A stretch of DNA of 45,886 nucleotides from Clostridia bacterium (GTDB lineage: Bacteria > UBA6262 > WVXT01), in contig WJOT01000033.1 of the NCBI GenBank assembly GCA_009619095.1, positions 1 through 45,886 on the forward strand, given 5' to 3'. Made by a program: the position numbers and the translations under genes. The notes beneath the pieces were generated by a model that worked only from the letters and a program-made list of their open reading frames with translations, was not told the DNA's origin and ran no database searches. This document shows positions 1-6,439 of this stretch, piece by piece (the stretch's first letter is position 1; each line of letters opens with the position of its first letter).

Positions 1-1
1 G

Positions 2-214
2 GCGGGGGGGGGATTGAGGAAGCCTGAGACTATGAGAAAAATATTGGAAGAAGGAGCAGCCGATCTCATTGGCCTTTCCAGGCCTCTTATTAGAGAACCA
101 GATTTTCCCAATAGAATCAGAGGAGGAGATTTTAGGAAAGCTGAATGTGTCTTTTGCAATAATTGTTCGGGACCTTCGGGCAGAGAGCCTACTAAATGTC
201 GGGCTAAAAAATAG
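2..214 (+). CDS. NADH:flavin oxidoreductase (old yellow enzyme family), C-terminal fragment
   Basis: Only the 3' end of the gene is present; the frame is open to the left edge, so the start lies outside the window. The visible 70 residues read G-G-L-R-K-P-E-T, then A-D-L-I-G-L-S-R-P-L-I-R-E-P. This is the usual last strand and helix of the TIM barrel in the old yellow enzyme family, where the G-L-S-R-P segment contacts the FMN phosphate. Two or more cysteines follow (VFCNNC), resembling the cysteine-bearing tail or [4Fe-4S] segment of the larger 2,4-dienoyl-CoA reductase type. The protein stops shortly after that, so this is probably a single-domain version. The family assignment is good; the substrate cannot be inferred. 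Confidence 0.75.
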   Translation, partial: AGGGLRKPETMRKILEEGAADLIGLSRPLIREPDFPNRIRGGDFRKAECVFCNNCSGPSGREPTKCRAKK

Positions 215-253
215 TACCTGTCACTTTTTAAAAAATAGTACCTGTCACTTTTT
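206..253. repeat. Tandem pair of 24-bp A-tract/T-tract repeats (CCTGTCAC core)
   Basis: Two exact 24-bp copies lie head to tail (206-229 and 230-253). Each has a run of A, the core TAGTACCTGTCAC, then a run of T. The same layout recurs elsewhere in the window, always outside the body of genes. The first copy begins inside the last codons of the old-yellow-enzyme gene, so that gene's stop lies in the repeat. A TATAAT hexamer follows at 258-263, but I see no matching -35 box. Confidence 0.85.
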
Positions 254-345
254 CGGATATAATGGTGAGAAAGGGGGTGATATTAATAAGAAGTAGTTAA
301 GTGAAATGCGCCACACCGCCTTAAAATATGAAAGGAGGGGAATAA

Positions 346-1182
346 ATGGTATTTGGTAAGTTAGATGTTTTAACTCTTAAAAACTGGCTTAGGGAAAAAG
401 GCAAAGGAAGAAGGAGGAAGGATGTGCTTACCAGCAAGAGATGGCCTGCTGTCCTCGTCGCCGGGGTGCTGTTGGTTGCTGCTGTGAGCGTGCCCGCCAT
501 AGAGGCAAAGCCACTTGTGGTACGCGCCGGTCTGGACTTCCGGTCGGTCAAAACGCATTTTTCCGACGACAGTTCCTACTATTTGACTAACTTTGGTTAT
601 TCTACCATCAACACCTGGGAGACCTTCTCGCTATTCGGCGTTAAGGGCGACTTGCTCTGGAGAGAGCGGATAGCGGATCAGCTGTGCTTGGAGTTCGGCT
701 TGGGTCTCGGGCTTTACCCTATCAGCGGATACTCCTGTGAAGTCGGCAACTACACCGGGAGAGGAGATGCAGGATTCGGCTTCGAAATCGATGTCCCTGT
801 GCGTCTTTCCTACCTGGTCACAGACCAATTCAGTGTGTTCGGCCGGCTGGGCAGTTCCATACTGTTTGTCAGTGGTTCCGTTCCCGACGACCCCCTACCC
901 GAGACTTGGGACCAGTGGTTCTACGATGGTGACTTCTGGGAAACCCTGCCGGACATCTATTTTGGTCTTGGGGCGGACTATAAATTCACGCCGGCCTGGG
1001 CTCTCTCGTTCCTGTTCCGGATCACCCTGTTCGGGCTGGGCGCCTCGACTGACTATGGCCTGCAACCGGTCAGCGAAGGGTTCAGTAATCTTGGCGTGAG
1101 TGCAAGAATCGTTTACGAATTTGGTGGCAAGAAGAAGCCTACGCCCGGCAAGAAGGGTAAGGGTAAGCCCGCGAAAAAATGA
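346..1182 (+). CDS. Predicted secreted outer-membrane beta-barrel protein with lysine-rich tail
   Basis: The 278-residue protein has an N-terminal hydrophobic signal segment (about residues 33-52, ending near A-I-E-A). Alternating polar/aromatic strands follow (for example GLGLGLYPISGY, RLSYLVTDQFSVFGRLGSS, DIYFGLGADYKF), ending in S-A-R-I-V-Y-E-F. That is the pattern of a small outer-membrane barrel of the OmpA/OprG-like fold class; no enzyme motif is visible. A 19-residue tail rich in Lys, Gly and Pro follows the terminal aromatic strand, which is unusual for a barrel. ATG 346 has AGGAGG seven bases upstream. A GTG at 424, also preceded by AGGAGG, would give a more classical signal peptide, so the mature protein is the same either way. 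The gene is much GC-richer than its neighbours. The function is unknown. Confidence 0.7.
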   Translation: MVFGKLDVLTLKNWLREKGKGRRRKDVLTSKRWPAVLVAGVLLVAAVSVPAIEAKPLVVRAGLDFRSVKTHFSDDSSYYLTNFGYSTINTWETFSLFGVKGDLLWRERIADQLCLEFGLGLGLYPISGYSCEVGNYTGRGDAGFGFEIDVPVRLSYLVTDQFSVFGRLGSSILFVSGSVPDDPLPETWDQWFYDGDFWETLPDIYFGLGADYKFTPAWALSFLFRITLFGLGASTDYGLQPVSEGFSNLGVSARIVYEFGGKKKPTPGKKGKGKPAKK

Positions 1183-1261
1183 CAGAGTTCCCGAAACTAT
1201 AGGTTATTTACAGTTCCTTTCACCTCTGAGCAATAAGAGAGAAGATTCTTAGGAAAAATAG

Positions 1262-1284
1262 AAAATAGTGCCTGTCCCTATTTT
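1262..1284. repeat. Dispersed 23-bp repeat, CCTGTCCC variant with inverted ends
   Basis: One copy of the A-tract/T-tract family sits just ahead of the nuclease gene. Its ends AAAATAG and CTATTTT are perfect 7-bp inverted repeats around TGCCTGTCC. Both the core and the arms differ from the copies at 206-253. Confidence 0.75.
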
Positions 1285-1305
1285 CATATTTTCATTGGAG
1301 GAAAT

Positions 1306-2070
1306 ATGAGGAAGAGGGTTAGCATATTATTATTGGCTCTTTCTGCAATTTTAATTCTCAGCCAGGCGGGGTTTTGTCCAACTTCTCCGGAGGTACCGCA
1401 GGTAGAAGTATTCTTCTCTCCTCAGGACAACTGCGCAAGAGAAATCATCTCTCGAATAGATGATGCAAAAAGTTCTGTTTACATTGCAATGTACTTTTTT
1501 ACTTCCCGTCCCATTGCCCAAGCACTGGTGAAGGCAAAGGATAGAGGAGTAGATGTAAAAGTTTGTCTGGATAAGGAACAACCTGCTTATGAATACTCAA
1601 AGAGTGAGTACTTGCGCAATAAAGAAATCAACACGAGATTAGTGGGTGGGTCCGGGATTATGCATCACAAGTTCTGTGTTATTGATGAGCATATAGTTAT
1701 CACTGGCTCTTATAACTGGACAGCAAGAGCCGATTTAGAGAATGATGAAAGTCTTGTAGTAATAAATTCCAGAGAAATAGTGAAGAAATTTTTAAAAGAG
1801 TTTAACCAATTGTGGCAGGGAGTAAAGATAGACACTTATAAATACAAAGACAAAACCCGTATGGAAAAAGTACCTACACAGGATGTGATTAAGTCTTTCA
1901 CTCAGGAAAGAAAAGAATCTATTTATATAGGGCATAAAGGAACAAAGAAATTTCATCGCCCCAATTGTCGGTTTGGGAAGAGAATAAGTGAAAAGAATAG
2001 AATAACTTTCAGTTCCAGAAAGGAAGCAATAAACCAGGGCTATATTCCTTGCAAGGTGTGCAAGCCTTGA
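1306..2070 (+). CDS. Secreted phospholipase D-like nuclease with C-terminal Ada-like zinc module
   Basis: The 254-residue protein starts with a signal peptide (hydrophobic core about residues 6-22). One PLD domain follows, with the catalytic motif H120-x-K122-x4-D127 and the downstream G-S-Y-N-W-T segment. A single HKD motif and this length match the Nuc/endonuclease branch, which works as a homodimer on DNA or RNA, rather than two-motif phospholipases. From about residue 207 there is a second small module: F-H-R-P-N-C221 and P-C249-K-V-C252. This resembles the N-terminal metal-binding domain of Ada and the similar tails found on some secreted nucleases. The likely role is extracellular or periplasmic nucleic-acid degradation; the C-terminal module may bind zinc and DNA. 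It is a single gene flanked by repeats. GGAGG lies close upstream of ATG. Confidence 0.85.
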   Translation: MRKRVSILLLALSAILILSQAGFCPTSPEVPQVEVFFSPQDNCAREIISRIDDAKSSVYIAMYFFTSRPIAQALVKAKDRGVDVKVCLDKEQPAYEYSKSEYLRNKEINTRLVGGSGIMHHKFCVIDEHIVITGSYNWTARADLENDESLVVINSREIVKKFLKEFNQLWQGVKIDTYKYKDKTRMEKVPTQDVIKSFTQERKESIYIGHKGTKKFHRPNCRFGKRISEKNRITFSSRKEAINQGYIPCKVCKP

Positions 2071-2099
2071 CGAAAAGAGGTCACCGCTAAGCATTTGGA

Positions 2100-2207
2100 T
2101 TCCTTCCGAAAGGAAGGGCTCTGGAGTCCTTCCAAAAGGGAAGAAAGTATTTTACGCCTGATGAAATTGGGGGTTTCATATAGACCTTGCTTTCGCAAGA
2201 ACTCCAG
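2100..2207. repeat. Short hairpin cluster downstream of the nuclease gene
   Basis: Several inverted repeats are visible: CCTTCC-GAAA-GGAAGG at 2102-2117, CTTGC-TTTC-GCAAG near 2187-2200, and a longer-range pair (CTGGAGT near 2121 with ACTCCAG near 2201). No T-run follows the first stem, so I do not call it a terminator. The arrangement resembles the hairpin mosaics elsewhere in the window. Confidence 0.55.
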
Positions 2208-2260
2208 AAAAATGTACCTGTCACTTTTTGAGGTTAAAAAATGACTCTGACCCCTTTTTT
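2208..2260. repeat. Two dispersed repeats flanking and supplying the start of the radical SAM gene
   Basis: The first copy (2208-2229) has the core TGTACCTGTCAC. The second (2236-2260) has the core TGACTCTGACCCC between A and T runs. The ATG of the next gene is part of the second copy, and a GAGG Shine-Dalgarno sits in the six bases between the copies. The reverse complement of the second copy recurs at 30635-30658 and, slightly changed, at 4653-4678. Confidence 0.8.
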
Positions 2261-3683
2261 GGTTATTAATACGAATAGGATGAAGCCGGCTATAGCTCCG
2301 CTGGGGCTGGACTATCTTGGAGAGGCACTTACTGCAAAGGGGTATATCGTCGATTTGCTTGACCTCTGTTTCTCAGAGGATTATAGAAAGGCAATAGACG
2401 ATTATTTTAGTAAGCAATCGGTTCTGGCTATAGGAATTACTATCAGGAATACAGATGACTGTTATCTTCTGAGCCAGGACTTCTTTCTCCCTGAGATAAG
2501 AGAAATAGTTAAATATCTCAAAACTAAGACAGATGTTCCCATTATTCTGGGAGGGGTCGGTTTTTCCATAATGCCAGAAAAGATTCTGGAATATTGCGAA
2601 TTGGACCTGGGAATAAGAGGGGATGGGGAAGAAGTTCTGTCTCTCCTTCTGGAGAGGATTGCCGAAGGAAGGAATTATACAGACCTTCCGGGATTAGTAT
2701 ATAGAGTTTCCGGAGGGTTTGTTGGTAATCCACCGGAATACTTCGATTTGAATAAAATATCTTCAAGGCGCAGAAAGTTCATCGATAACAGAAGATATTT
2801 TAATGAAGGGGGACAGGGGAACATTGAGACAAAACGGGGATGTAATCAGAGATGCATCTATTGTGCTGACCCTGTGGCTAAAGGAAGAAAGGTTCGTTTA
2901 AGGAGTCCAGAGAAAGTGGTGGATGAACTGGAGGCCTTGCTGGATGAAGAGGTCGATTATTTCCACTTTTGTGATAGCGAGTTTAACCTTCCGGAAGACC
3001 ATGCTAAAGCAGTCTGTCAACAGATAATTAGTCGGGGAATTAACAAGAATATAGACTGGTATGCATATTGTAGTCCCAGTCCTTTTTCTGAAGAGCTGGC
3101 AATGCTTATGAAGATAACAGGATGTAGGGGAGTTGACTTTGGCGTAGATAATGGAAATAAGGAGATATTGAAGAATTTGGGTCGTGACTTTGGAAAAGAT
3201 GAGATAAAAAATACAGCAAGACTCTGCCACAGGTATGGTATTACATTTATGTTCGACCTCCTTCTGGGAGGACCTGGAGAGACCCGGGAGACGGTTAAGG
3301 AGACGATTGAGTTGATGAGAGAAACCGAACCGGATAGAGTGGGGGTAATGGTGGGGGTGAGAATATATGAGGGAACTGAGCTGGGAAATATGGTTTTAAA
3401 AGAAGGTCAGATGGAGAAAAACAGAAACTTACAGGGTAAGGTTGAAGGGAATAATGATTTCTTTGAGCCTGTATTCTATATTTCTTCAGAACTTGGAGAA
3501 GATGTCTACTCTTATATATCTGAATTAATCGGGGGCGACAGGAGATTCTTTTTTACCACGAGGGATGACCAGGAGAAAGGATACAATTATAACCGGAATC
3601 AAGTTTTAGTGGAGGCGATCAAAAAGGGATATCGTGGAGCATACTGGGATATATTGAGGAGGTTAAGCACTGAAAATAGATAA
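2241..3683 (+). CDS. B12-binding domain radical SAM protein
   Basis: The 480-residue protein has an N-terminal cobalamin-binding-type Rossmann domain (about residues 7-135, beginning L-V-I-N-T-N-R and A-P-L-G-L-D-Y-L). A radical SAM core follows, with the [4Fe-4S] ligands C201-x3-C205-x2-C208 inside the segment KRGCNQRCIYC. This architecture is that of the large class B radical SAM family that includes BchE-like cyclases and P- or C-methylases. Specific chemistry cannot be assigned. The first five residues come from a dispersed repeat (see 2236-2260); the recognisable domain starts at residue 6 or 7, so this start is probably real but recently remodelled. The stop is followed within a few bases by the DUF1284 gene and then BioY, suggesting one transcript. 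Confidence 0.88.
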   Translation: MTLTPFLVINTNRMKPAIAPLGLDYLGEALTAKGYIVDLLDLCFSEDYRKAIDDYFSKQSVLAIGITIRNTDDCYLLSQDFFLPEIREIVKYLKTKTDVPIILGGVGFSIMPEKILEYCELDLGIRGDGEEVLSLLLERIAEGRNYTDLPGLVYRVSGGFVGNPPEYFDLNKISSRRRKFIDNRRYFNEGGQGNIETKRGCNQRCIYCADPVAKGRKVRLRSPEKVVDELEALLDEEVDYFHFCDSEFNLPEDHAKAVCQQIISRGINKNIDWYAYCSPSPFSEELAMLMKITGCRGVDFGVDNGNKEILKNLGRDFGKDEIKNTARLCHRYGITFMFDLLLGGPGETRETVKETIELMRETEPDRVGVMVGVRIYEGTELGNMVLKEGQMEKNRNLQGKVEGNNDFFEPVFYISSELGEDVYSYISELIGGDRRFFFTTRDDQEKGYNYNRNQVLVEAIKKGYRGAYWDILRRLSTENR

Positions 3684-3690
3684 CATAAAA

Positions 3691-4086
3691 TTGCGGGCGC
3701 ATCATCTTCTGTGTCTCTATGGATTTCAGGGTCTGGGCTATAGTGAGGAATTCGTGGAGAATATGCAAGGAATAGTAGATAGGATAAGAGAAAATCCGTC
3801 GATAGAGATTGAGGTGGTTGATGGTGTTGATGATATTTGCTTAAGGTGTCCCCATAATGTTGAAAATAGATGTAGTAGACCCGGAAGAAACATTGAAGAG
3901 TTTGACCAGGAAATCGTTGATAGGCTTAAGATAGATATTGGGAGAGAAATAGAATCAAAAAGTTTATTCAGTTTAGTAGAGGAAAGAATTCAGCCAGAGG
4001 AATTATCTATAATTTGTAAAGGATGCGAATGGCTGGAAATGGGATTTTGTGAGGAGGGGTTACGTAAGAAGAACTGGTGGAAATGA
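3691..4086 (+). CDS. DUF1284 family cysteine-rich (putative iron-sulfur) protein
   Basis: The 131-residue protein matches the DUF1284 pattern: the opening RAHHLLCLYGFQGLGYS, then D-I-C-L-R-C-P, a C-S-R-P-G segment, and near the end I-C-K-G-C-E-W and G-F-C. The conserved cysteines suggest an iron-sulfur or zinc site; no reaction is known for the family. The annotated start is TTG 3691, but the open frame extends upstream. A CTG at 3670 lies seven bases after GAGGAGG (3656-3662) and would add the residues K-I-D-N-I-K-L before RAHH. That start would overlap the radical SAM gene and allow translational coupling, and I consider it more likely than TTG. Confidence 0.8.
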   Translation: MRAHHLLCLYGFQGLGYSEEFVENMQGIVDRIRENPSIEIEVVDGVDDICLRCPHNVENRCSRPGRNIEEFDQEIVDRLKIDIGREIESKSLFSLVEERIQPEELSIICKGCEWLEMGFCEEGLRKKNWWK

Positions 4087-4100
4087 AAGGGGAAAGGAAG

Positions 4101-4637
4101 ATGAAGCTGAAAACGAAAGGGATGATTCTTTGTGCTCTTTTTGCAGCTTTGACTGCGGTGGGAGGATTGATTGCTGTTCCTTTACCTTTCACTCCTGTTC
4201 CTATTACTCTGCAGATATTTTTCACTTTTCTGGCAGGGGCTCTACTGGGGAGGTATCTGGGGGCTTTAAGTCAACTGATTTATCTTCTCTTGGGAGTTGT
4301 CGGGCTTCCTGTGTTTGCTAAAGGCTCAAGTGGAATTGGTATTCTTCTGGGACCTACTGGTGGGTACCTGATAGGGTTTATCCCTGCTGCTTTCCTTATT
4401 GGGTGTATATTGGAGAGAAGAGAGAAGCCTCCCTTGGAGTTAATATTTCTGGCTATGGTGGTGGGACTTCTGGCGATATATCTACCGGGAGTGGGCTGGT
4501 TGATGTGGGTGGCTAAGCTGAATCTGGTGAAGGGGCTCCTTTTGGGAGTTCTGCCCTTTTTGCCCGGGGACGCAGTTAAGATTGTGGTGGGCGCATTGAT
4601 TGTGAACAGAGCAATTAGGCTGAGGAAAGAGCTATAG
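4101..4637 (+). CDS. bioY: BioY family biotin transporter (ECF S component)
   Basis: The 178-residue integral membrane protein has about six hydrophobic segments. It carries BioY signatures: the opening ILCALFAALTAVGG, the segment P-F-T-P-V-P-I-T-L-Q, and L-L-G-P-T-G-G-Y-L-I-G-F in the middle. BioY is the substrate-binding S component that imports biotin, alone or with an EcfAT energising module; no ATPase or EcfT gene is adjacent. ATG 4101 is chosen because the family begins here and an A/G-rich ribosome-binding stretch precedes it. GTG 4077 and ATG 4083 are in frame but overlap the previous gene. The function of its partners in this operon is not obviously linked to biotin. Confidence 0.9.
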   Translation: MKLKTKGMILCALFAALTAVGGLIAVPLPFTPVPITLQIFFTFLAGALLGRYLGALSQLIYLLLGVVGLPVFAKGSSGIGILLGPTGGYLIGFIPAAFLIGCILERREKPPLELIFLAMVVGLLAIYLPGVGWLMWVAKLNLVKGLLLGVLPFLPGDAVKIVVGALIVNRAIRLRKEL

Positions 4638-4652
4638 GAAAATGAAAAAGTG

Positions 4653-4678
4653 AAAAAGGGGTCAGACTCGATTTTTTT
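4653..4678. repeat. Dispersed A/T-tract repeat, GGGGTCAGACTCG variant
   Basis: This is a member of the same family in the opposite orientation to 2236-2260: an A run, GGGGTCAGACTCG, then a T run. It lies directly between bioY and the promoter of the tungstate operon. The T run could help end transcription of bioY, but the stem is poor. Confidence 0.75.
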
Positions 4679-4690
4679 CGAAGGGAGTAC

Positions 4691-4719
4691 TTGACAGAAG
4701 GATAGAATTCTTATAAGAT
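4691..4719 (+). promoter_or_regulatory. Sigma-70-type promoter of the tup-moa operon
   Basis: A perfect TTGACA at 4691-4696 is followed after 17 bases by TAAGAT at 4714-4719 (the overlapping TATAAG gives spacing 15). Transcription should start near 4726, giving a leader of about 160 bases before tupA. That leader holds the structured element and terminator described next. Confidence 0.7.
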
Positions 4720-4730
4720 AACTTAAAAAT

Positions 4731-4833
4731 ATTCTCCGAGCCATTTTATCTAAGTCTAAAAGATATGGTAAATGGCCGATAGAGTGTGCTGAGAAATTGG
4801 TGCACTTTCCGTGCTTGAGAAGGAGAAATTAAG
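4731..4833 (+). ncRNA. Candidate molybdenum/tungsten-cofactor riboswitch (Moco-RNA-like leader)
   Basis: The leader folds into a closed multi-stem domain by inspection. P1 is TTCTCC (4732-4737) with GGAGAA (4822-4827). A long arm pairs GCCATTT (4740-4746) with AAATGGC (4770-4776), capped by TATCT/AGATA (4747-4751 with 4761-4765). A short hairpin is GCAC-TTTCC-GTGC (4802-4814). An intrinsic terminator follows immediately. The operon it heads imports tungstate and makes molybdopterin, exactly the setting of the Moco RNA motif and its proposed Tuco variant. The match to the published consensus is from memory and was not computed, so the class is an inference; the stems are seen directly. Confidence 0.6.
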
Positions 4834-4874
4834 TCCAGTATTTTGCAAGTGCGGAATGCTGGATTTTTTATTTT
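4834..4874 (+). terminator. Intrinsic terminator in the tup-moa leader (attenuator)
   Basis: TCCAGTATT (4834-4842) pairs with AATGCTGGA (4855-4863) through nine base pairs including one G-T. A run of six T, an A and four more T follow. It lies after the promoter and before the tupA ribosome-binding site, so it must be read through for expression. It fits a transcription-attenuation riboswitch. Confidence 0.8.
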
Positions 4875-4889
4875 GGAGTGGATAAGAGC

Positions 4890-5747
4890 ATGTTGCGCTG
4901 GCAAAAGACTTTGATGATAATTTTGGTGTTAATGACAATCTCCTATCTCTTCTTTTCTGGGATTGTTCTCATATTAGCCGGAAGAGGAAAGAAACCACAA
5001 TTGACTTTAGCTACTACTACCAGCGTTCAGGACTCAGGACTTTTGGATGTTTTACTTTCACCATTTGAGGCAGAAAACAGGTGCAGAGTCAAAGTTATTG
5101 GTGTGGGGACTGGGCAGGCGATTCGCCTGGCTAAAGAAGGAAATGTAGATGTGATTTTAGTCCACGACCCGCCTCAAGAGGAGATGTTCGTGGAAGAGGG
5201 TTATGGAGTGAGAAGATATAACGTTATGTATAACGATTTTGTGATTGTGGGTCCAGAAGAAGACCCTGCTGATATTAAAGGTGGCAGGGAAGGAGTTAAA
5301 GCGCTCAAGGAGATTGCAACATCAAAATCTACCTTTATTTCTCGAGGAGACGATTCGGGAACACACAGGAAGGAGAGAGAACTGTGGAAGGTAGCGGGAA
5401 TTAAGCCTTGTGGAGGCTGGTACATCGAAGCAGGCACAGGAATGGCGGGAACTTTGAGGATTGCAAATGAGAGGAGAGCATATACATTGACTGATAGAGG
5501 AACTTATCTTGCACACAGAAAGGAGCTGGATTTAACTATTTTGATAGAAGAAGATGAGAATCTCTATAGCATAATTCCTCTTTCTAAAGAGAAGTATCCA
5601 CATATAAATTACCAACTGGCAATGAAACTCATTGGGTTCATTACAGGTGTTGAGGGACAGGTTATTATCAGGACTTACGGTCAAAAGGAGTATGGGCAGC
5701 CTCTCTTTTTTCCCTTGGCAGTTTCTGGACTTATTGAGGAGAAATAA
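4890..5747 (+). CDS. tupA: Tungstate ABC transporter, substrate-binding protein
   Basis: The 285-residue protein has one N-terminal hydrophobic segment (about residues 6-30), probably a signal or membrane anchor. The TupA signature follows: L-A-T-T-T-S-V-Q-D-S-G-L-L-D, and later the oxyanion-binding segment S-R-G-D-D-S-G-T-H-R-K-E. These motifs separate TupA/WtpA-like tungstate binders from ModA and from phosphate-binding PstS. It would capture tungstate (possibly also molybdate) outside the inner membrane for TupBC. ATG 4890 has GGAGTGG at proper spacing; GTG 4878 overlaps that site and is rejected. It is the first gene of a tightly packed operon; tupB overlaps its stop codon. Confidence 0.9.
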   Translation: MLRWQKTLMIILVLMTISYLFFSGIVLILAGRGKKPQLTLATTTSVQDSGLLDVLLSPFEAENRCRVKVIGVGTGQAIRLAKEGNVDVILVHDPPQEEMFVEEGYGVRRYNVMYNDFVIVGPEEDPADIKGGREGVKALKEIATSKSTFISRGDDSGTHRKERELWKVAGIKPCGGWYIEAGTGMAGTLRIANERRAYTLTDRGTYLAHRKELDLTILIEEDENLYSIIPLSKEKYPHINYQLAMKLIGFITGVEGQVIIRTYGQKEYGQPLFFPLAVSGLIEEK

Positions 5748-6439
5748 TGCAGAATATTCTTAGTGCCTTAAATAGAGCTCTGGGTTTAATTATCTCTTTA
5801 GATAGAGAAGTCTTCAGTATTGTTTTACTCTCTTTCTCCGTCTCACTGACTGCTGTATTTTTCTCTTCCTTATTCAGTCTTCCCTTGAGCCTGTTACTTG
5901 CTCTGAAAAAATTTCCAGGGAACAGATTCATTGTGAATACTATAAATAGCTTGATGGCAGTGCCGGCAGTGGCCATTGGGCTGGTCATTTATCTTCTCAT
6001 CAGCCGGCGAGGACCCTTAGGGATTCTGGAGCTACTTTATACACCTTGGGCTATGATTATTGCCCAGGCTGTTCTGGCTATTCCGATTATCACCAGCCTT
6101 TCTCATCAAACTCTGAAAAGAGTCGGTTCTATGGTTAAGGAGACAGCGGTCAGTTTGGGTGCCAGTAGATGGCAGATGGTTGTTACTGTGGTCAAAGAAG
6201 CAAAGAGTTCCCTTATGGTTGCATTCATTATGGGTTTTGCCCGGGTGATTGGAGAGACTGGTATGACGATGATGGTGGGAGGAAATATTAAGGGAGCTAC
6301 CAGAGTGATGACTACTGCTATTGCTCTGGAGACGATGAAAGGCGATTTCGAACTGGCAGTTGCTCTGGGGATTGTTCTTTTAATTGTCGCTTTTCTGGTC
6401 AATATTATTTTGCAAGCAATACAAGGAGCTGGCAGGTGA
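5747..6439 (+). CDS. tupB: Tungstate ABC transporter, permease
   Basis: The 230-residue membrane protein has about five to six hydrophobic helices. The permease-ATPase coupling loop follows residue 120: K-E-T-A-V-S-L-G-A-S-R-W-Q-M, the EAA motif of binding-protein-dependent permeases. The segment V-I-G-E-T-G-M-T-M-M-V-G-G-N is typical of TupB. The ATG shares its first base with the tupA stop (TAATG), so the two are translationally coupled. It forms the channel for tungstate with TupC. Confidence 0.9.
   Translation: MQNILSALNRALGLIISLDREVFSIVLLSFSVSLTAVFFSSLFSLPLSLLLALKKFPGNRFIVNTINSLMAVPAVAIGLVIYLLISRRGPLGILELLYTPWAMIIAQAVLAIPIITSLSHQTLKRVGSMVKETAVSLGASRWQMVVTVVKEAKSSLMVAFIMGFARVIGETGMTMMVGGNIKGATRVMTTAIALETMKGDFELAVALGIVLLIVAFLVNIILQAIQGAGR

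Noticed and set aside
2102-2117. Intrinsic terminator after the PLD nuclease gene
   Set aside because: The stem CCTTCC/GGAAGG is sound but is followed by GCTCTGG, not a T run.
4890-5747. Phosphate-binding (PstS) or molybdate-binding (ModA) protein
   Set aside because: The T-T-T-S-V-Q-D-S-G segment and the neighbours (TupB-like permease, molybdopterin genes) point to tungstate; PstS and ModA have different N-terminal motifs.
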